Positions 53,191-63,411 of a DNA stretch of 64,000 bases are shown here, piece by piece (positions within the stretch are counted from its first letter, which is position 1; each line of letters opens with the position of its first letter). The DNA lies in the NCBI RefSeq assembly GCF_030532715.1, contig NZ_JAUNKO010000002.1:319413-383412 (forward strand), in the 5' to 3' direction. Origin of the DNA: Corynebacterium sp. (GTDB taxonomy: Bacteria > Actinomycetota > Actinomycetes > Mycobacteriales > Mycobacteriaceae). Position numbers and translations under genes: made by a program. The notes under the pieces were generated by a model. It saw nothing but the letters and a program-made list of their open reading frames with translations, did no database searches and was not told the origin of the DNA.

Positions 53191-54906
53191 CTACTTCTCC
53201 CCGGGCCCCTTGAGTTTGATCACGCGGAAGTCGCCGTTCGCAAGGTGTTTGCGCAGGTCCTTTTTGTCAAACTTATCCACGGACGTTTTATCGATGGAAT
53301 CCACAAACGCCCAATATTCGGGAAGCATCCAGGCGGGCAGCTTCTCCCGCAACCCGTCCCGCAACGTCTCCGCAGTCTCGCGGGTCGCCGGCACACCGCT
53401 GTGCAGCACCGTCACCGCCAGTGGGCGCTCCCCCCACTTATCGTCGGGGAAACCAATAACCGCGGCCTCCACCACGCTGTCCGACTCCATCACCAAATTT
53501 TCCAATTGCACCGAGTAAATCCACTCCCCGCCGGAACGAATCACGTCGCGCGCACGGTCCTCAATAGTAAGGAAACCGTCCTTCGACACCGACCCCACAT
53601 CCCCAGTGCGCAACCAGCCGTCTGCCGTGAACTTCTCGCGGGCGTCGTCAACGTCCTTGCCGCGGAACTCGTGGGCCGCACCCCCAGCTAGCTCCGCAGG
53701 GGAATGATAGTACGACGCTGTGACCCAATTGCCCCGTACCTGAATCTCTCCCTGGTTACGGTCCGTGCCGGTCACTTCCTCGCCGTCGTTGACCACGCGG
53801 TACTCAATGGATGCGGGAAACCGCCCTTGGCTAATGCGGTAATTCCAACGCGCCTCACCACTGACCCCCGAGGGTGGGCGCGCCACGGTACCAATCGGTG
53901 AGGTTTCCGTCATGCCCCAAATGTGGATCACGTCCACCCCGTACCGTTCCTCCCACAACTTAATCAGGATCGGCGGTGCCGGCGACCCCCCAACAAAAAT
54001 CTCCACCAGGGACATGCGCTCCGGAGGGTTGCTCAAATAGTGCACCATGAGTGAAATCCACAACGTGGGCACGCCGTGCGCCACCCGTGGGTGCGTCTGC
54101 GCAATAATCGTGGCGAGTGTGGCAGGGGATAAATCTCGTCCCGGAAACACGAGTGGTGCGCCTGACATAAACGCCGCCACCGGTACGCCCCAGCTCAACA
54201 CGTGGTAAATGGGCACACAGCACAAAAACGGCTCGCCGTGGGTGATGGCAAAGGAATCTGTGGTGCGCAGGCTCATCGAATGCAAATACATGGAGCGGTG
54301 CGAATACACGACCCCCTTAGGGGCACCCGTCGTGCCCGTGGAGTACACAATTGCGGCGGCCGTGTTTTCCGGCAATTCCGGCCACGGAAAATCGGTGCTG
54401 CGGCCGTCAAGCAACGCCTCATACGAATACGTGGCCACGTGTTCCGGCACGGCAGCGTAGGCCTCACCAAGGTCGTCTTCGCCAATAAATACCACGGCGC
54501 GCACCGTCGGGCAGTGCTGGAGCAACGCGCCGAGCTGTGTGGCCAGCCGCGGGTCCGCCACGATGACTTCATTTTCGGCGTGGTTAATAATGTGCTGGAT
54601 TTGATCCTGCATTAATTGCTTATTCAGTGGGTTGCATACCGCCCCCATGCAGGAAACCGCGAACAAGGTTTCTAAGTGCTCGGCGCAATTGTACATAAAC
54701 GTGCCTACGCGCTGATCGCCATCAATGCCTAACTCGTCGCGTAACGCATAGGCTAACGCGGCCGCCCGGGCGCCAATCTCAGCGAAGGTGGTTACCGCGG
54801 GGCCGTCAACCCCCCACGTGGTGACGGTGGTGCCGCCGTGGACGCTGCTGCCGTAGCGCAAAATGCGGGATATGGACAGCGGGAGGTCATTCATTGTGCT
54901 GAGCAT
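53191..54906 (-). CDS. Acyl-CoA synthetase / medium- or long-chain fatty-acid CoA ligase
   Basis: From ATG 54906 the product has 571 residues; ATG 54894 and GTG 54915 are alternatives. The AMP-binding motif is VYSTGTTGAPKGVVYSH, followed by IWGMTETSPIG, the TGDV hinge region and RSGGEWIYSVQLE. The late Lys (TSVDKFDKKDLR) is the adenylation lysine. It makes acyl-CoA from a fatty acid and ATP. It is transcribed toward moaA, 65 bases away, but is not functionally linked to it. The chain length cannot be told. Confidence 0.88.
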   Translation of the reverse strand: MLSTMNDLPLSISRILRYGSSVHGGTTVTTWGVDGPAVTTFAEIGARAAALAYALRDELGIDGDQRVGTFMYNCAEHLETLFAVSCMGAVCNPLNKQLMQDQIQHIINHAENEVIVADPRLATQLGALLQHCPTVRAVVFIGEDDLGEAYAAVPEHVATYSYEALLDGRSTDFPWPELPENTAAAIVYSTGTTGAPKGVVYSHRSMYLHSMSLRTTDSFAITHGEPFLCCVPIYHVLSWGVPVAAFMSGAPLVFPGRDLSPATLATIIAQTHPRVAHGVPTLWISLMVHYLSNPPERMSLVEIFVGGSPAPPILIKLWEERYGVDVIHIWGMTETSPIGTVARPPSGVSGEARWNYRISQGRFPASIEYRVVNDGEEVTGTDRNQGEIQVRGNWVTASYYHSPAELAGGAAHEFRGKDVDDAREKFTADGWLRTGDVGSVSKDGFLTIEDRARDVIRSGGEWIYSVQLENLVMESDSVVEAAVIGFPDDKWGERPLAVTVLHSGVPATRETAETLRDGLREKLPAWMLPEYWAFVDSIDKTSVDKFDKKDLRKHLANGDFRVIKLKGPGEK

Positions 54907-55207
54907 GAAGACCACTTTAGTGCCCGATTATCTATGTAGCGGGAGTAATGAGGTACACTGTTGCTGAACCGACAGGTCGCCCGTTCCAGGGGAGTTTGAG
55001 GCGCGAAAAGAAACGCCTGTTTCTGTGAGTATTTTCCCGCCGGGACGGAGCCTAATGTCCGTCGGATTCCGTACCCACTCGAACGTGAGTATCCGGTACG
55101 TCCACCTAGATTGGCCCCTATTCGCAGAGGATTTCTAAGGGGTTGACTGAATTCCACAGACGCACACCGGTTTGATTGAACCGGGGTTGTGCTACGAAAG
55201 GACATCT
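54907..55207 (+). promoter_or_regulatory. Long structured 5' leader of rho
   Basis: About 300 bases separate the acyl-CoA ligase start from rho. It holds no gene but several hairpins: AGGCG/CGCCT (54999-55003/55014-55018, then GTTTCT), GACGGA/TCCGTC (55044-55049/55058-55063), CCCCT/AGGGG (55115-55119/55138-55142) and CCGGTT/AACCGG (55167-55172/55179-55184). rho genes commonly have long leaders in which Rho stops its own transcription; that control is inferred here. Confidence 0.5.
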
Positions 55208-57121
55208 GTGACCGATACGGACACCACCGCAAACCTAGCCGCCCTCCGGTTGCCGGAGCTTCGCAGGATGGCGCAGACTTTGGGGATTCGCGGGATTTCA
55301 GCTATGCGCAAAGGCGCTTTGATTGAAGCTATTCAAGCTGCGAAGACCGCGAATGCGAACGCCGTCTCCCCGCAGCCCGTGGCGGAGCAGGCGGATGTTG
55401 CGGGGGACGCCGCGCCTGTGCACCGCCGCCGCCGTCGCGTGACCACCGACGTCATCGCTACCGCCGATGGCCAGCAAACGCCTAGCGCGGAAGCGCCCGC
55501 AGAACCTCCGGCAGTTGCGGAGACCGACGCGGATGAAAAGCTTACTTCCGAGGAGCGTGAGGCGGAGGAGCGCGAAGCGAAAGCTGAGGAGCGCCACGAG
55601 TCTCGCTCGCAGGCCCGCCGCGCACGCCGGAACCGGGCGCGCAGCAATCAGCGTGAACGCGAACGCCGGGAGCGCGAAGCGCAACGCGAGGTGGCAACCA
55701 CCGCGGATGCTGGGGAGGCCGCCGCACAGCAGGATTCCCGGGGGGAGCAAACTCAAGAACCGGCGGTTGATACCGCGGACACCAGCGATCGCGGGGAGCG
55801 CCAGGAACGCGGGGAACGCCAAGAGCGAGGCGAACGAGGCGAGCGCCATTCCCGGGATCGGGATGACGATCGTCGGGGGCGTCGGAATCGCCGTGACCGT
55901 GGCCGGAATCGCCGCGACCGTGATTATGTGGAGGAATTGCGCGAGGACGACGTGCTGCAGCAGATTGCGGGCATCGTGGAAATCCTCGACAATGGCAGCG
56001 CGTTTGTGCGTACGAGCGGCTACCAATCGGGCCCGGCTGATGTGTATGTGAATGCGCAGATGATTCGTCGTTTGGGCTTGCGCCGCGGCGATGCGGTGAT
56101 CGGCCAGATCAAGGTTGGGGGACCGCAGCAGGTGCATGGCACGGGCCGCAACCGCCATAAGTACAACGTGTTGCAGCGCGTGGATCAGGTCAATGGGCTG
56201 ACTGTGGAGGAGGCGCGCCAGCGCCCCGAGTTTGCCAAGCTCACGCCGCTGTACCCGAATCAGCGCCTGCGCCTTGAAACGGATCCGAAGATCTTAACCA
56301 CGCGCGTGATTGACCTGATCATGCCCATTGGTAAAGGTCAGCGTGCGCTGATCGTGTCTCCGCCGAAGGCTGGCAAGACTACCATTTTGCAGAACGTGGC
56401 TAACGCGATTGCCACGAACAATCCGGAGTGCTACCTCATGGTGGTGCTGGTGGACGAGCGTCCCGAAGAAGTCACCGACATGCAGCGCAACGTCAAGGGT
56501 GAGGTAATCGCCTCGACCTTTGACCGCCCGCCGAGCGAGCACACTGCCGTGGCGGAGCTTGCTATCGAGCGTGCCAAGCGGTTGGTGGAGCAGGGCCAAG
56601 ACGTGGTGGTGCTGTTGGATTCCATCACCCGGTTGGGCCGCGCGTACAACAATTCTTCGCCCGCCTCTGGCCGAATCCTTTCCGGCGGTGTGGATTCCAA
56701 CGCACTGTACCCGCCGAAGCGGTTCCTCGGCGCCGCCCGCAATATCGAACACGGTGGTTCGTTGACCATTATCGCCACGGCGATGGTGGAGACCGGTTCC
56801 GCCGGTGACACCGTGATCTTCGAAGAATTCAAGGGCACGGGCAACGCGGAGCTGAAGCTGGACCGTAAGATTTCTGAGCGTCGTGTGTTCCCCGCGGTGG
56901 ATGTGAACCCGTCCGGCACCCGCAAGGACGAGTTGCTGCTCGCCCCTGAGGAGGCGCGCATTATGCACAAATTGCGCCGCATTCTGTCCGCGCTGGACAA
57001 TCAGCAAGCTATTGACCTGCTGATTAAGCAGCTGAAGAAGACGAAGTCTAATGGTGAATTCCTGATGCAGGTTGCGTCTTCCGCGCCGATGGCGGGCGCT
57101 ACGGAGGAGGATTTCTCCTAA
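55208..57121 (+). CDS. rho: Transcription termination factor Rho with extended Arg/Glu-rich N-terminal insert
   Basis: From GTG 55208, with GAAAGGA upstream, the product has 637 residues, about 220 more than E. coli Rho. A Rho-N helical domain ([17 protein letters not shown]) opens the protein. A highly charged insert follows (about residues 60-245), rich in Arg, Glu and Gly with [22 protein letters not shown] repeats, as in other actinobacterial Rho proteins where it adds RNA binding. The cold-shock RNA-binding domain and hexameric ATPase core follow: [11 protein letters not shown] (P loop), [10 protein letters not shown], and [11 protein letters not shown] (Q/R loops). It ends transcription by RNA translocation. 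The stop overlaps prfA (TAATG). Confidence 0.96.
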   Translation: MTDTDTTANLAALRLPELRRMAQTLGIRGISAMRKGALIEAIQAAKTANANAVSPQPVAEQADVAGDAAPVHRRRRRVTTDVIATADGQQTPSAEAPAEPPAVAETDADEKLTSEEREAEEREAKAEERHESRSQARRARRNRARSNQRERERREREAQREVATTADAGEAAAQQDSRGEQTQEPAVDTADTSDRGERQERGERQERGERGERHSRDRDDDRRGRRNRRDRGRNRRDRDYVEELREDDVLQQIAGIVEILDNGSAFVRTSGYQSGPADVYVNAQMIRRLGLRRGDAVIGQIKVGGPQQVHGTGRNRHKYNVLQRVDQVNGLTVEEARQRPEFAKLTPLYPNQRLRLETDPKILTTRVIDLIMPIGKGQRALIVSPPKAGKTTILQNVANAIATNNPECYLMVVLVDERPEEVTDMQRNVKGEVIASTFDRPPSEHTAVAELAIERAKRLVEQGQDVVVLLDSITRLGRAYNNSSPASGRILSGGVDSNALYPPKRFLGAARNIEHGGSLTIIATAMVETGSAGDTVIFEEFKGTGNAELKLDRKISERRVFPAVDVNPSGTRKDELLLAPEEARIMHKLRRILSALDNQQAIDLLIKQLKKTKSNGEFLMQVASSAPMAGATEEDFS

Positions 57122-58194
57122 TGTCTCATCAGGTTTCCGCCGTCGATGATATTCTCGCCGAATATCAGGGCTTGGAAATGCAGCTCAGCGACCCCGAGTT
57201 GCATAACGATGCCGCGCAGGCCCGCAAGGTGGGCAAGCGGTACTCGCAATTGCAGCCCATCATCAACGTGCACCGAGAGCTTTCGCAAGTGCGCGAGGAT
57301 TTGCGCGATGCCCGCGAAATGGCGCACGAGGACCATGATTTTATCGCCGAAGTGGAGCGCCTGGCGGCCCGCGAGGTGGAGTTGGAGGAACAACTCGCCG
57401 ACCTGCTTGCCCCGCGCGACCCGCACGACGGTGACGATATTGTGATGGAAATCAAGTCCGGCGCGGGTGGGGAAGAGGCGGCGTTGTTCGCCGGCGAACT
57501 TGCCCGCATGTATCAGCGCTACGCCGAGAAAAACGGTTTTAGCATTGAGATTCTGGGGTTGTCGGAGTCGGATTTGGGCGGCGTGAAAGACCTGACCATG
57601 TCCATCCGTTCGAAGCAGCCTTCGCGGGACGGCGCGTGGAGCGTATTTAAGTTCGAGGGCGGGGTGCACCGCGTGCAGCGCGTGCCGGTGACCGAGTCGC
57701 AGGGCCGCATCCAAACTTCGGCGGCTGGGGTGCTGGTGTACCCCGAGCCGGACGAGGTTGAGGCTGTGGAAATCGACGATAAGGATCTGCGCATTGACGT
57801 GTACCGGTCTTCCGGCAAGGGCGGGCAAGGCGTGAACACGACTGACTCCGCTGTGCGTATCACCCACCTACCGACTGGGATCGTGGTTACCTGCCAGAAA
57901 GAACGTTCGCAGATTCAGAACAAGGCTCGCGCAATGCAGGTACTGGCCGCACGCCTGCAGCAGCTCGCGGAGGAAGCCGCTGATGCGGAGGCCGCGGAGG
58001 GCCGTGCCGCCCAGATTCGTACGCTGGACCGCTCCGAGCGGATTCGGACGTATAACTGGCCGGAGAACAGGATCAGCGACCACCGCATCGGTTATAAAGC
58101 CAACAACCTTGACACGGTGCTGAACGGGGAGCTTGGCGACCTGTTTACCGCGTTGCAGGCAGCCGACCGCGCCGCCCGCTTGGAAGCTGAGTGA
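57121..58194 (+). CDS. prfA: Peptide chain release factor 1
   Basis: The product has 357 residues. The GGQ motif lies in [19 protein letters not shown] (about 230-248). PxT recognition is in the region near 190 ([16 protein letters not shown] is after it). It reads UAA and UAG stops and releases the peptide. The ATG overlaps the rho stop by one base, and its stop overlaps prmC (GTGA); prmC methylates the GGQ Gln. Confidence 0.96.
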   Translation: MSHQVSAVDDILAEYQGLEMQLSDPELHNDAAQARKVGKRYSQLQPIINVHRELSQVREDLRDAREMAHEDHDFIAEVERLAAREVELEEQLADLLAPRDPHDGDDIVMEIKSGAGGEEAALFAGELARMYQRYAEKNGFSIEILGLSESDLGGVKDLTMSIRSKQPSRDGAWSVFKFEGGVHRVQRVPVTESQGRIQTSAAGVLVYPEPDEVEAVEIDDKDLRIDVYRSSGKGGQGVNTTDSAVRITHLPTGIVVTCQKERSQIQNKARAMQVLAARLQQLAEEAADAEAAEGRAAQIRTLDRSERIRTYNWPENRISDHRIGYKANNLDTVLNGELGDLFTALQAADRAARLEAE

Positions 58195-59024
58195 CCTCCG
58201 TAGCCGCTGATCTCGCTCGCGCCGCCGCCACCTTGGCATCCGCTGGGGTGGCGTCGCCGCTTGTCGACGCCCGCCTTCTCGCCGCCCACTTCCTCGGTTG
58301 CGCACCCCTCGAACTGACCTTTCATTCGGGGGAGCTGCCTGAGGAATTTTGGCAGGCCGTGGCCCGCCGCGCCAACCGCGAACCCCTGCAACACATCACC
58401 GGCCTCGCGCCGTTTGGCCCGTTGGAACTCGCGGTCGGTCCCGGAGTGTTTATTCCGCGCCCTGAGACCGAAGCGCTGGCGCAATGGGCGTTGGATGCGT
58501 TGCGCGGCGTCGAGAAGCCGCGGGTGGTGGACCTATGCACCGGGTCTGGGGCGCTCGCCGTGATGATCGCGCACGCGCGTGCCGACGCCCACGTTCACGC
58601 CGTCGAATACTCAGCCGCGGCGCTACCTTGGGCACAGCAAAACATTCAGCGTTTCGCACCTCGCGTGCAGCTTCTTCACGGTGATGCGCGAAATGCTGGC
58701 ATCTTGAAGCACCTTCCAAAAGGCGTCGATTTGGTTGTGAGTAATCCGCCGTATGTTCCCCTCGGCGCGGAGGTGGATGCGGAAACCCGGCACGACCCCC
58801 ACGACGCCGTATTCGGCGGGGTCACCGGCATGGATACGATTACCGCGATGGTGCCGATCATCCATGCGCTTGTGCGGCGCGGCGGCCTGGTTGGTATCGA
58901 ACACGATGACGCAACCGGCGAGCTTGTGCGGGCCGCGTTTGCCGCCCACGGGGGCTTTGTTACGGTCACACAGCACCGCGATCTGGCGGGCCGGGACCGT
59001 TTTGTAACTGCGAGTAAGCTGTAA
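58191..59024 (+). CDS. prmC: Peptide chain release factor N5-glutamine methyltransferase
   Basis: The product has 277 residues. An N-terminal helical domain binds the release factor; the SAM-binding motif is [16 protein letters not shown] and the catalytic motif VVSNPPYVP. It methylates the Gln of the release-factor GGQ loop. GTG start within the prfA stop, so translation is coupled. Confidence 0.95.
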   Translation: MTSVAADLARAAATLASAGVASPLVDARLLAAHFLGCAPLELTFHSGELPEEFWQAVARRANREPLQHITGLAPFGPLELAVGPGVFIPRPETEALAQWALDALRGVEKPRVVDLCTGSGALAVMIAHARADAHVHAVEYSAAALPWAQQNIQRFAPRVQLLHGDARNAGILKHLPKGVDLVVSNPPYVPLGAEVDAETRHDPHDAVFGGVTGMDTITAMVPIIHALVRRGGLVGIEHDDATGELVRAAFAAHGGFVTVTQHRDLAGRDRFVTASKL

Positions 59025-59054
59025 AACCAAGAGTGAATCCTCAGGAGATGAAAC

Positions 59055-59705
59055 GTGAGCCGAATTTACGATTGCGCCGATTCCGAAACCCGGGAACTCG
59101 GGTTACGGGCAGCGGTCAACGCGGTCAAGGGAGGGCGTTTGGTGGTGCTCCCCACCGACACGCTCTACGGCCTCGGCTGCGATGCCTTTGACAACGATGC
59201 GGTGGCCAAGCTCTTGCTGACCAAGCAGCGCGGCCCCGATATGCCGGTGCCGGTGCTGGTGGGAAGCTGGGACACCATCCAGGGTTTGGTTCGCGAATAC
59301 ACCCCGCAGGCCAAAGCGCTCGTGGAGGCGTTTTGGCCCGGCGGGTTGTCCATCGTGGTGCCGCAAGCCCCCAGCCTGCCGTGGAATCTTGGGGATACCC
59401 GCGGCACCGTCATGTTGCGCATGCCGCTGCACCCCGTGGCCATCGAATTGTTGCGCGAAACCGGACCCATGGCGGTGTCCAGCGCCAATATTTCCGGCCA
59501 GCCGCCAGCGACCACAGTCGCGGATGCTAAGCGGCAACTCGGCGCCGGCGCGGCGGCCTACCTCGATGGCGGGCCCTGCCCGGTGGGGGAAGCCTCCAGC
59601 ATTGTGGATCTTTCCGGGGCGCAGCCGAAATTGCTGCGCGAGGGAGCCATTTCGGCGGACCGCATTGCCGAGGTCCTGGGCATAGCAGTGGAGGTGTTGC
59701 GCTGA
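59055..59705 (+). CDS. tsaC: L-threonylcarbamoyladenylate synthase
   Basis: The product has 216 residues, a single YrdC/Sua5 domain without the Sua5 C-terminal domain. Motifs include GGRLVVLPTDTLYGLGCDAF and KQRGPDMPVPVLVGS, then RMPLHPVAIELLRETGPMAVSSANISGQP in parts, the SSAN motif. It makes the intermediate for tRNA t6A37. It lies 30 bases after prmC and 1 base before wecA, in the same gene run. Confidence 0.94.
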   Translation: MSRIYDCADSETRELGLRAAVNAVKGGRLVVLPTDTLYGLGCDAFDNDAVAKLLLTKQRGPDMPVPVLVGSWDTIQGLVREYTPQAKALVEAFWPGGLSIVVPQAPSLPWNLGDTRGTVMLRMPLHPVAIELLRETGPMAVSSANISGQPPATTVADAKRQLGAGAAAYLDGGPCPVGEASSIVDLSGAQPKLLREGAISADRIAEVLGIAVEVLR

Positions 59706-59706
59706 G

Positions 59707-60879
59707 ATGGGTGTTGCGGGTGTGCCATTGCGCGAGCTGGGCCTCGTTCTGCTCGCCGCCGCCACGGTGACGTATCTGGCCACCGGGTTGATCCGCCACT
59801 GGGTCGTACGCAGTGGGCAAATGCTGGAAATCCGGGATCGAGATGTGCACACCCAGTTGAAGCCGCGTTTGGGTGGCGCGGCCATGTTCCTTGGTTTTAC
59901 CTGCGCGGTGTGGCTGGCGCACCAACTTCCGGCGCTTACCCGCGGCTTTAAACCCATCACTCCAGAAATGGATGCGGTGATGTGGGCTGCCGTGGTGATC
60001 GTTATCGTAGGCGTCATCGACGACCTGATTGACATCGATGCTTTGACCAAGCTGATCGGGCAGCTGCTCGGGGCCGTGATCATGAGTTTGGTGGGGTTGT
60101 CGTGGACGCTGGTGTACATCCCCTTTGGTGGTGGCACGACCGCCGTACTGGATCAGGTCCAGTCTACAATCTTGACCACCGTGTTTACGGTGATGCTGAT
60201 CAACGCCATCAACTTCGTCGACGGCCTCGATGGATTGGCGGCCGGGTTGGGCATGATCGCGGGGTTGGCCATCTTGGTGTTCTCGCTGACGGTGCTGCAC
60301 GATCAAGGGGGTACTGTCTCCGCGTATCCGCCGGCAATTATCGCCGCCGCACTGGTAGGCATGTGCCTCGGCTTTTTGCCACATAATTTCGAACCTTCGC
60401 GGATTTTCATGGGTGATTCCGGCGCCATGTTGATCGGTTTGCTGCTGGCGGCGGCGTCTACCTCGGCGAGCGGCAAGATCAATATGAGCTTGTACGGGAC
60501 GGCGGATTTCATCGCTGTCATGAGCCCGTTCATCGTCGTCGTCGCCGCCATTTTCGTACCTGTGCTCGACTTGGTGATGGCGGTGGTGCGGCGCGTGTCC
60601 AAAGGTCGTTCCCCGTTCAGCGCCGACAAAATGCACCTGCACCACAGGCTATTGGAATTAGGGCATACCCACCGCAGGGTGGTCCTCGTGCTGTATACCT
60701 GGGTGTCCGTGGTGGCGTTCGGCGCCGTGGCGTTTACGATTCTGCCCGCAGGATATGCCTTTATCAGCGTTGGAATGGGTTTGCTTGTAGCTGCGGCGTT
60801 GACGGCGCGGCCGGTGCTGGATGCGCGGCGTCGAAACGCGGAACGAGCCCACGATAAGCGCTCAGTCCACGCACGGTAG
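59707..60879 (+). CDS. wecA: Polyprenyl-phosphate GlcNAc-1-phosphate transferase
   Basis: The product has 390 residues and 11 hydrophobic segments. Catalytic loops are VIDDLIDIDALTK (DD pair) and NAINFVDGLDGLAAG, with an FMGDSGAM loop and the HLHHRLLELGHTHRR carbohydrate-recognition loop (HxHH). In mycolic-acid bacteria this enzyme starts arabinogalactan by placing GlcNAc-1-P on decaprenyl phosphate. It is the gene before the AtpI-like gene as in C. glutamicum (rfe). Confidence 0.93.
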   Translation: MGVAGVPLRELGLVLLAAATVTYLATGLIRHWVVRSGQMLEIRDRDVHTQLKPRLGGAAMFLGFTCAVWLAHQLPALTRGFKPITPEMDAVMWAAVVIVIVGVIDDLIDIDALTKLIGQLLGAVIMSLVGLSWTLVYIPFGGGTTAVLDQVQSTILTTVFTVMLINAINFVDGLDGLAAGLGMIAGLAILVFSLTVLHDQGGTVSAYPPAIIAAALVGMCLGFLPHNFEPSRIFMGDSGAMLIGLLLAAASTSASGKINMSLYGTADFIAVMSPFIVVVAAIFVPVLDLVMAVVRRVSKGRSPFSADKMHLHHRLLELGHTHRRVVLVLYTWVSVVAFGAVAFTILPAGYAFISVGMGLLVAAALTARPVLDARRRNAERAHDKRSVHAR

Positions 60880-60891
60880 GATGCTATAGCT

Positions 60892-61320
60892 GTGACTGCA
60901 ACACCTTCGGAATACGACGACCCCCGCCGACCGCTGCTGCGTGCGCTCCGCTACGGCGGCTACGCGCTCGTGGTCATCTGCATAGCCTCGCTCGCGCTGT
61001 GGGGGTGGGTCGCCGACCTCGCCGGCGTGTGGGGGGTGTTGTTGGGAGCCGCAATAGGGGGTGGTTTTATGTTGCTGACAGTTCTTAGTGTTTTAGTGAC
61101 ATCGAATACATCGCCGTCGGTGACGGGGGCAGTGGTGCTCGGCGGTTGGCTGCTCAAAGTTATTGTTTTGATCATCGTTTTATACCTGATCCAAGATTTG
61201 ACCTTCTACCACAAATGGGCACTTTTGGTTACCACAGTGTTGGCTTTGGTGGCGGTGCTGAGCAGTGAAGTTTGGGGCGTAATCACCACGAAAGTGACGT
61301 ACGTACAGCCAGGAAACTAG
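60892..61320 (+). CDS. AtpI-like small membrane protein
   Basis: The product has 142 residues and four hydrophobic segments (about 22-42, 47-68, 79-99 and 108-128). It lies just before atpB, where actinobacteria carry a divergent AtpI protein that assists F0 assembly, although sequence motifs are weak. The GTG is preceded by AGGA at 10 bases and by a -10-like TAGGAT overlapping the wecA stop (60877-60882), so a leaderless start is also possible. Confidence 0.7.
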   Translation: MTATPSEYDDPRRPLLRALRYGGYALVVICIASLALWGWVADLAGVWGVLLGAAIGGGFMLLTVLSVLVTSNTSPSVTGAVVLGGWLLKVIVLIIVLYLIQDLTFYHKWALLVTTVLALVAVLSSEVWGVITTKVTYVQPGN

Positions 61321-61683
61321 GCGAGACGGCTACCCCCGTCCGTGACACACCGCGTGTGGTGTGACGTACCTTACAAAATTTTGTTTCAGCAGCTCAGGGC
61401 GCTTACATAAAGTGCTATATAAAGGGGTAGTTGCTACCCCCCGTGATACTTCGGAAAAACCCAAACGTACCTGTTATTCTATCGAGCGGGTAAGGGTGTC
61501 TAACTAAGGCGCAGGTTTATGAAACCTGTGAAAAGGATCGGCATTTTTCCCCAGTGGCCGCTGCGATGATGTGCGACGGAGTCCGTGGCGGTCCAGGTAG
61601 TTTTTCAGACGTCCATCGCACCGTACGGGAAACCCTGTACGGCCCGAACACGGGAGAGAACGCTGAGCGTTACAACACTGTCC
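61321..61683 (+). promoter_or_regulatory. atp operon promoter region and leader
   Basis: This 363-base gap holds no supported gene. Symmetric elements are CACACC/GGTGTG (61346-61351/61358-61363), the perfect palindrome ACAAAATTTTGT (61373-61384), and GGGGTAG/CTACCCC (61424-61430/61434-61440). A -10-like TATTCT lies near 61,474, where the atp promoter may be. A 16-codon open frame at about 61,519 (MKPVKRIGIFPQWPLR) could be a leader peptide but has no support beyond its start. Confidence 0.5.
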
Positions 61684-62469
61684 ATGCGGGGTGAGTTCCA
61701 CGCACCCTCCCTGGAACACGAATTTTTCCCGGATGCCTTGTGGTTCGCAGATGTTGCGAACGGCTGGTTCACTATCGACCGTCTGATGTTCGTCCGCCTG
61801 TTAATGGCGGCTCTCGTGGCGCTGTTCTTCTTGGTGGCAATGCGGAAACCGCAAACGGTTCCTACTGGCCTCCAGAATGTCGCTGAGATTGCTCTTGATT
61901 TCGTCCGGGTGCACATCGCAGAGGAAATCCTTGGGAAGAAGGAAGGGCGCCGGTTCCTGCCGGTGCTGGCTACCATGTTCTTCCTGGTGTTTGCGATGAA
62001 CTTGCCCTCGGTCATTCCGGGACTCAATATTTCGCCAAATGCGCGGGTGGGTATGCCCCTCGTGCTGGCGGTTTTCGGCTACCTAACCTTCATTTACGCC
62101 GGCACCAAGCGGTACGGCTTTTTTAAGTACATGAAGTCTTCGGTAGTGATCCCGAACCTGCCGCCAGCGCTGCATTTGCTGGTGGTTCCGCTCGAGTTCT
62201 TCTCGACGTTCATTATGCGACCGGCCACGCTGACCCTGCGTCTCATGGCCAATATGCTCGCTGGCCACATCATTCTTGTGCTGTTGTTCTCTGCCACCAA
62301 CTTCTTCTTCTGGCAGCTGAATGGTTGGACGGCACTGTCCGGTGTGACCATCATCGCCGCGGTCGCGTTCACGCTTTTCGAACTTCTGGTCATTTTCCTG
62401 CAGGCATATATTTTCTCTCTGCTGTCGGCCGTATACATCGAATTGTCGCTGCACGCTGACGAACACTGA
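61684..62469 (+). CDS. atpB: ATP synthase F0 subunit a
   Basis: From ATG 61684 the product has 261 residues. The ATG lacks a close ribosome site; CTG 61663 with GGGAGAG before it would add seven residues. Five to six membrane segments are visible. The key segment MRPATLTLRLMANMLAGH carries the conserved Arg that faces the c ring. It forms the proton half-channels of F0. First gene of the atp operon. Confidence 0.94.
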   Translation: MRGEFHAPSLEHEFFPDALWFADVANGWFTIDRLMFVRLLMAALVALFFLVAMRKPQTVPTGLQNVAEIALDFVRVHIAEEILGKKEGRRFLPVLATMFFLVFAMNLPSVIPGLNISPNARVGMPLVLAVFGYLTFIYAGTKRYGFFKYMKSSVVIPNLPPALHLLVVPLEFFSTFIMRPATLTLRLMANMLAGHIILVLLFSATNFFFWQLNGWTALSGVTIIAAVAFTLFELLVIFLQAYIFSLLSAVYIELSLHADEH

Positions 62470-62557
62470 CCCAGCCCGCCGAATGGCGGACCACAGTCAA
62501 CCACAAATCCACACCAATTTTCGCCCAACGGCTTGCACGAGTCGCTTGGGCAGCTAG

Positions 62558-62818
<261 letters not shown>

Positions 62819-62838
62819 GACACGAAAGCTGGAGACTC

Positions 62839-63411
62839 ATGACGAACGTCATTAACTACCTTGCGGCAGGAGGGGCGGAAACTCTTCCATTGGAAGAGCC
62901 CATCAACCCGCTGCTGCCTGCTACGTACGACCTCGTCTGGTCCGTCATTCCGCTCCTCGTCGTCGGCGTCCTGTTCTGGAAGCTGATCCTTCCGGCGTTC
63001 CAGCAAGTACTCACCGAGCGTTCGGAACAGATTGCGGGTGGTATCAAGCGCGCTGAAACCGCACAGGCGGAAGCAAAGGCTGCGTTAGAGAAGTACAACG
63101 CCCAGCTTGCCGAGGCGCGCGTAGAGGCCGCTCAGATCCGCGAAGAAGCCCGCGACAAGGGCAAGCAGATCATTGAGGAAATGAAGGCCCAGGCCACTGA
63201 AGAAAGCAACCGTATCATCGAAGCTGGTGAAAAGCAGCTTGCCGCACAGCGTGAGCAGGTGGTGGCTGAGCTGCGCCGCGAGATGGGGCAGAACTCGATC
63301 AACTTGGCAGAGCGCCTGCTTGGGGAGCAACTCTCCGACAACGTCAAGCGTTCCGGCACGATCGATAGTTTCCTGACCGATCTCGACACCGTGAACAACG
63401 CAGGAAAGTGA
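62839..63411 (+). CDS. atpF: ATP synthase F0 subunit b
   Basis: The product has 190 residues: one N-terminal membrane helix (about 33-53, [18 protein letters not shown]) and a long charged alpha-helix ([21 protein letters not shown] type) that dimerises as the peripheral stalk. ATG start; the stop overlaps the atpH GTG start (GTGA). Confidence 0.95.
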   Translation: MTNVINYLAAGGAETLPLEEPINPLLPATYDLVWSVIPLLVVGVLFWKLILPAFQQVLTERSEQIAGGIKRAETAQAEAKAALEKYNAQLAEARVEAAQIREEARDKGKQIIEEMKAQATEESNRIIEAGEKQLAAQREQVVAELRREMGQNSINLAERLLGEQLSDNVKRSGTIDSFLTDLDTVNNAGK

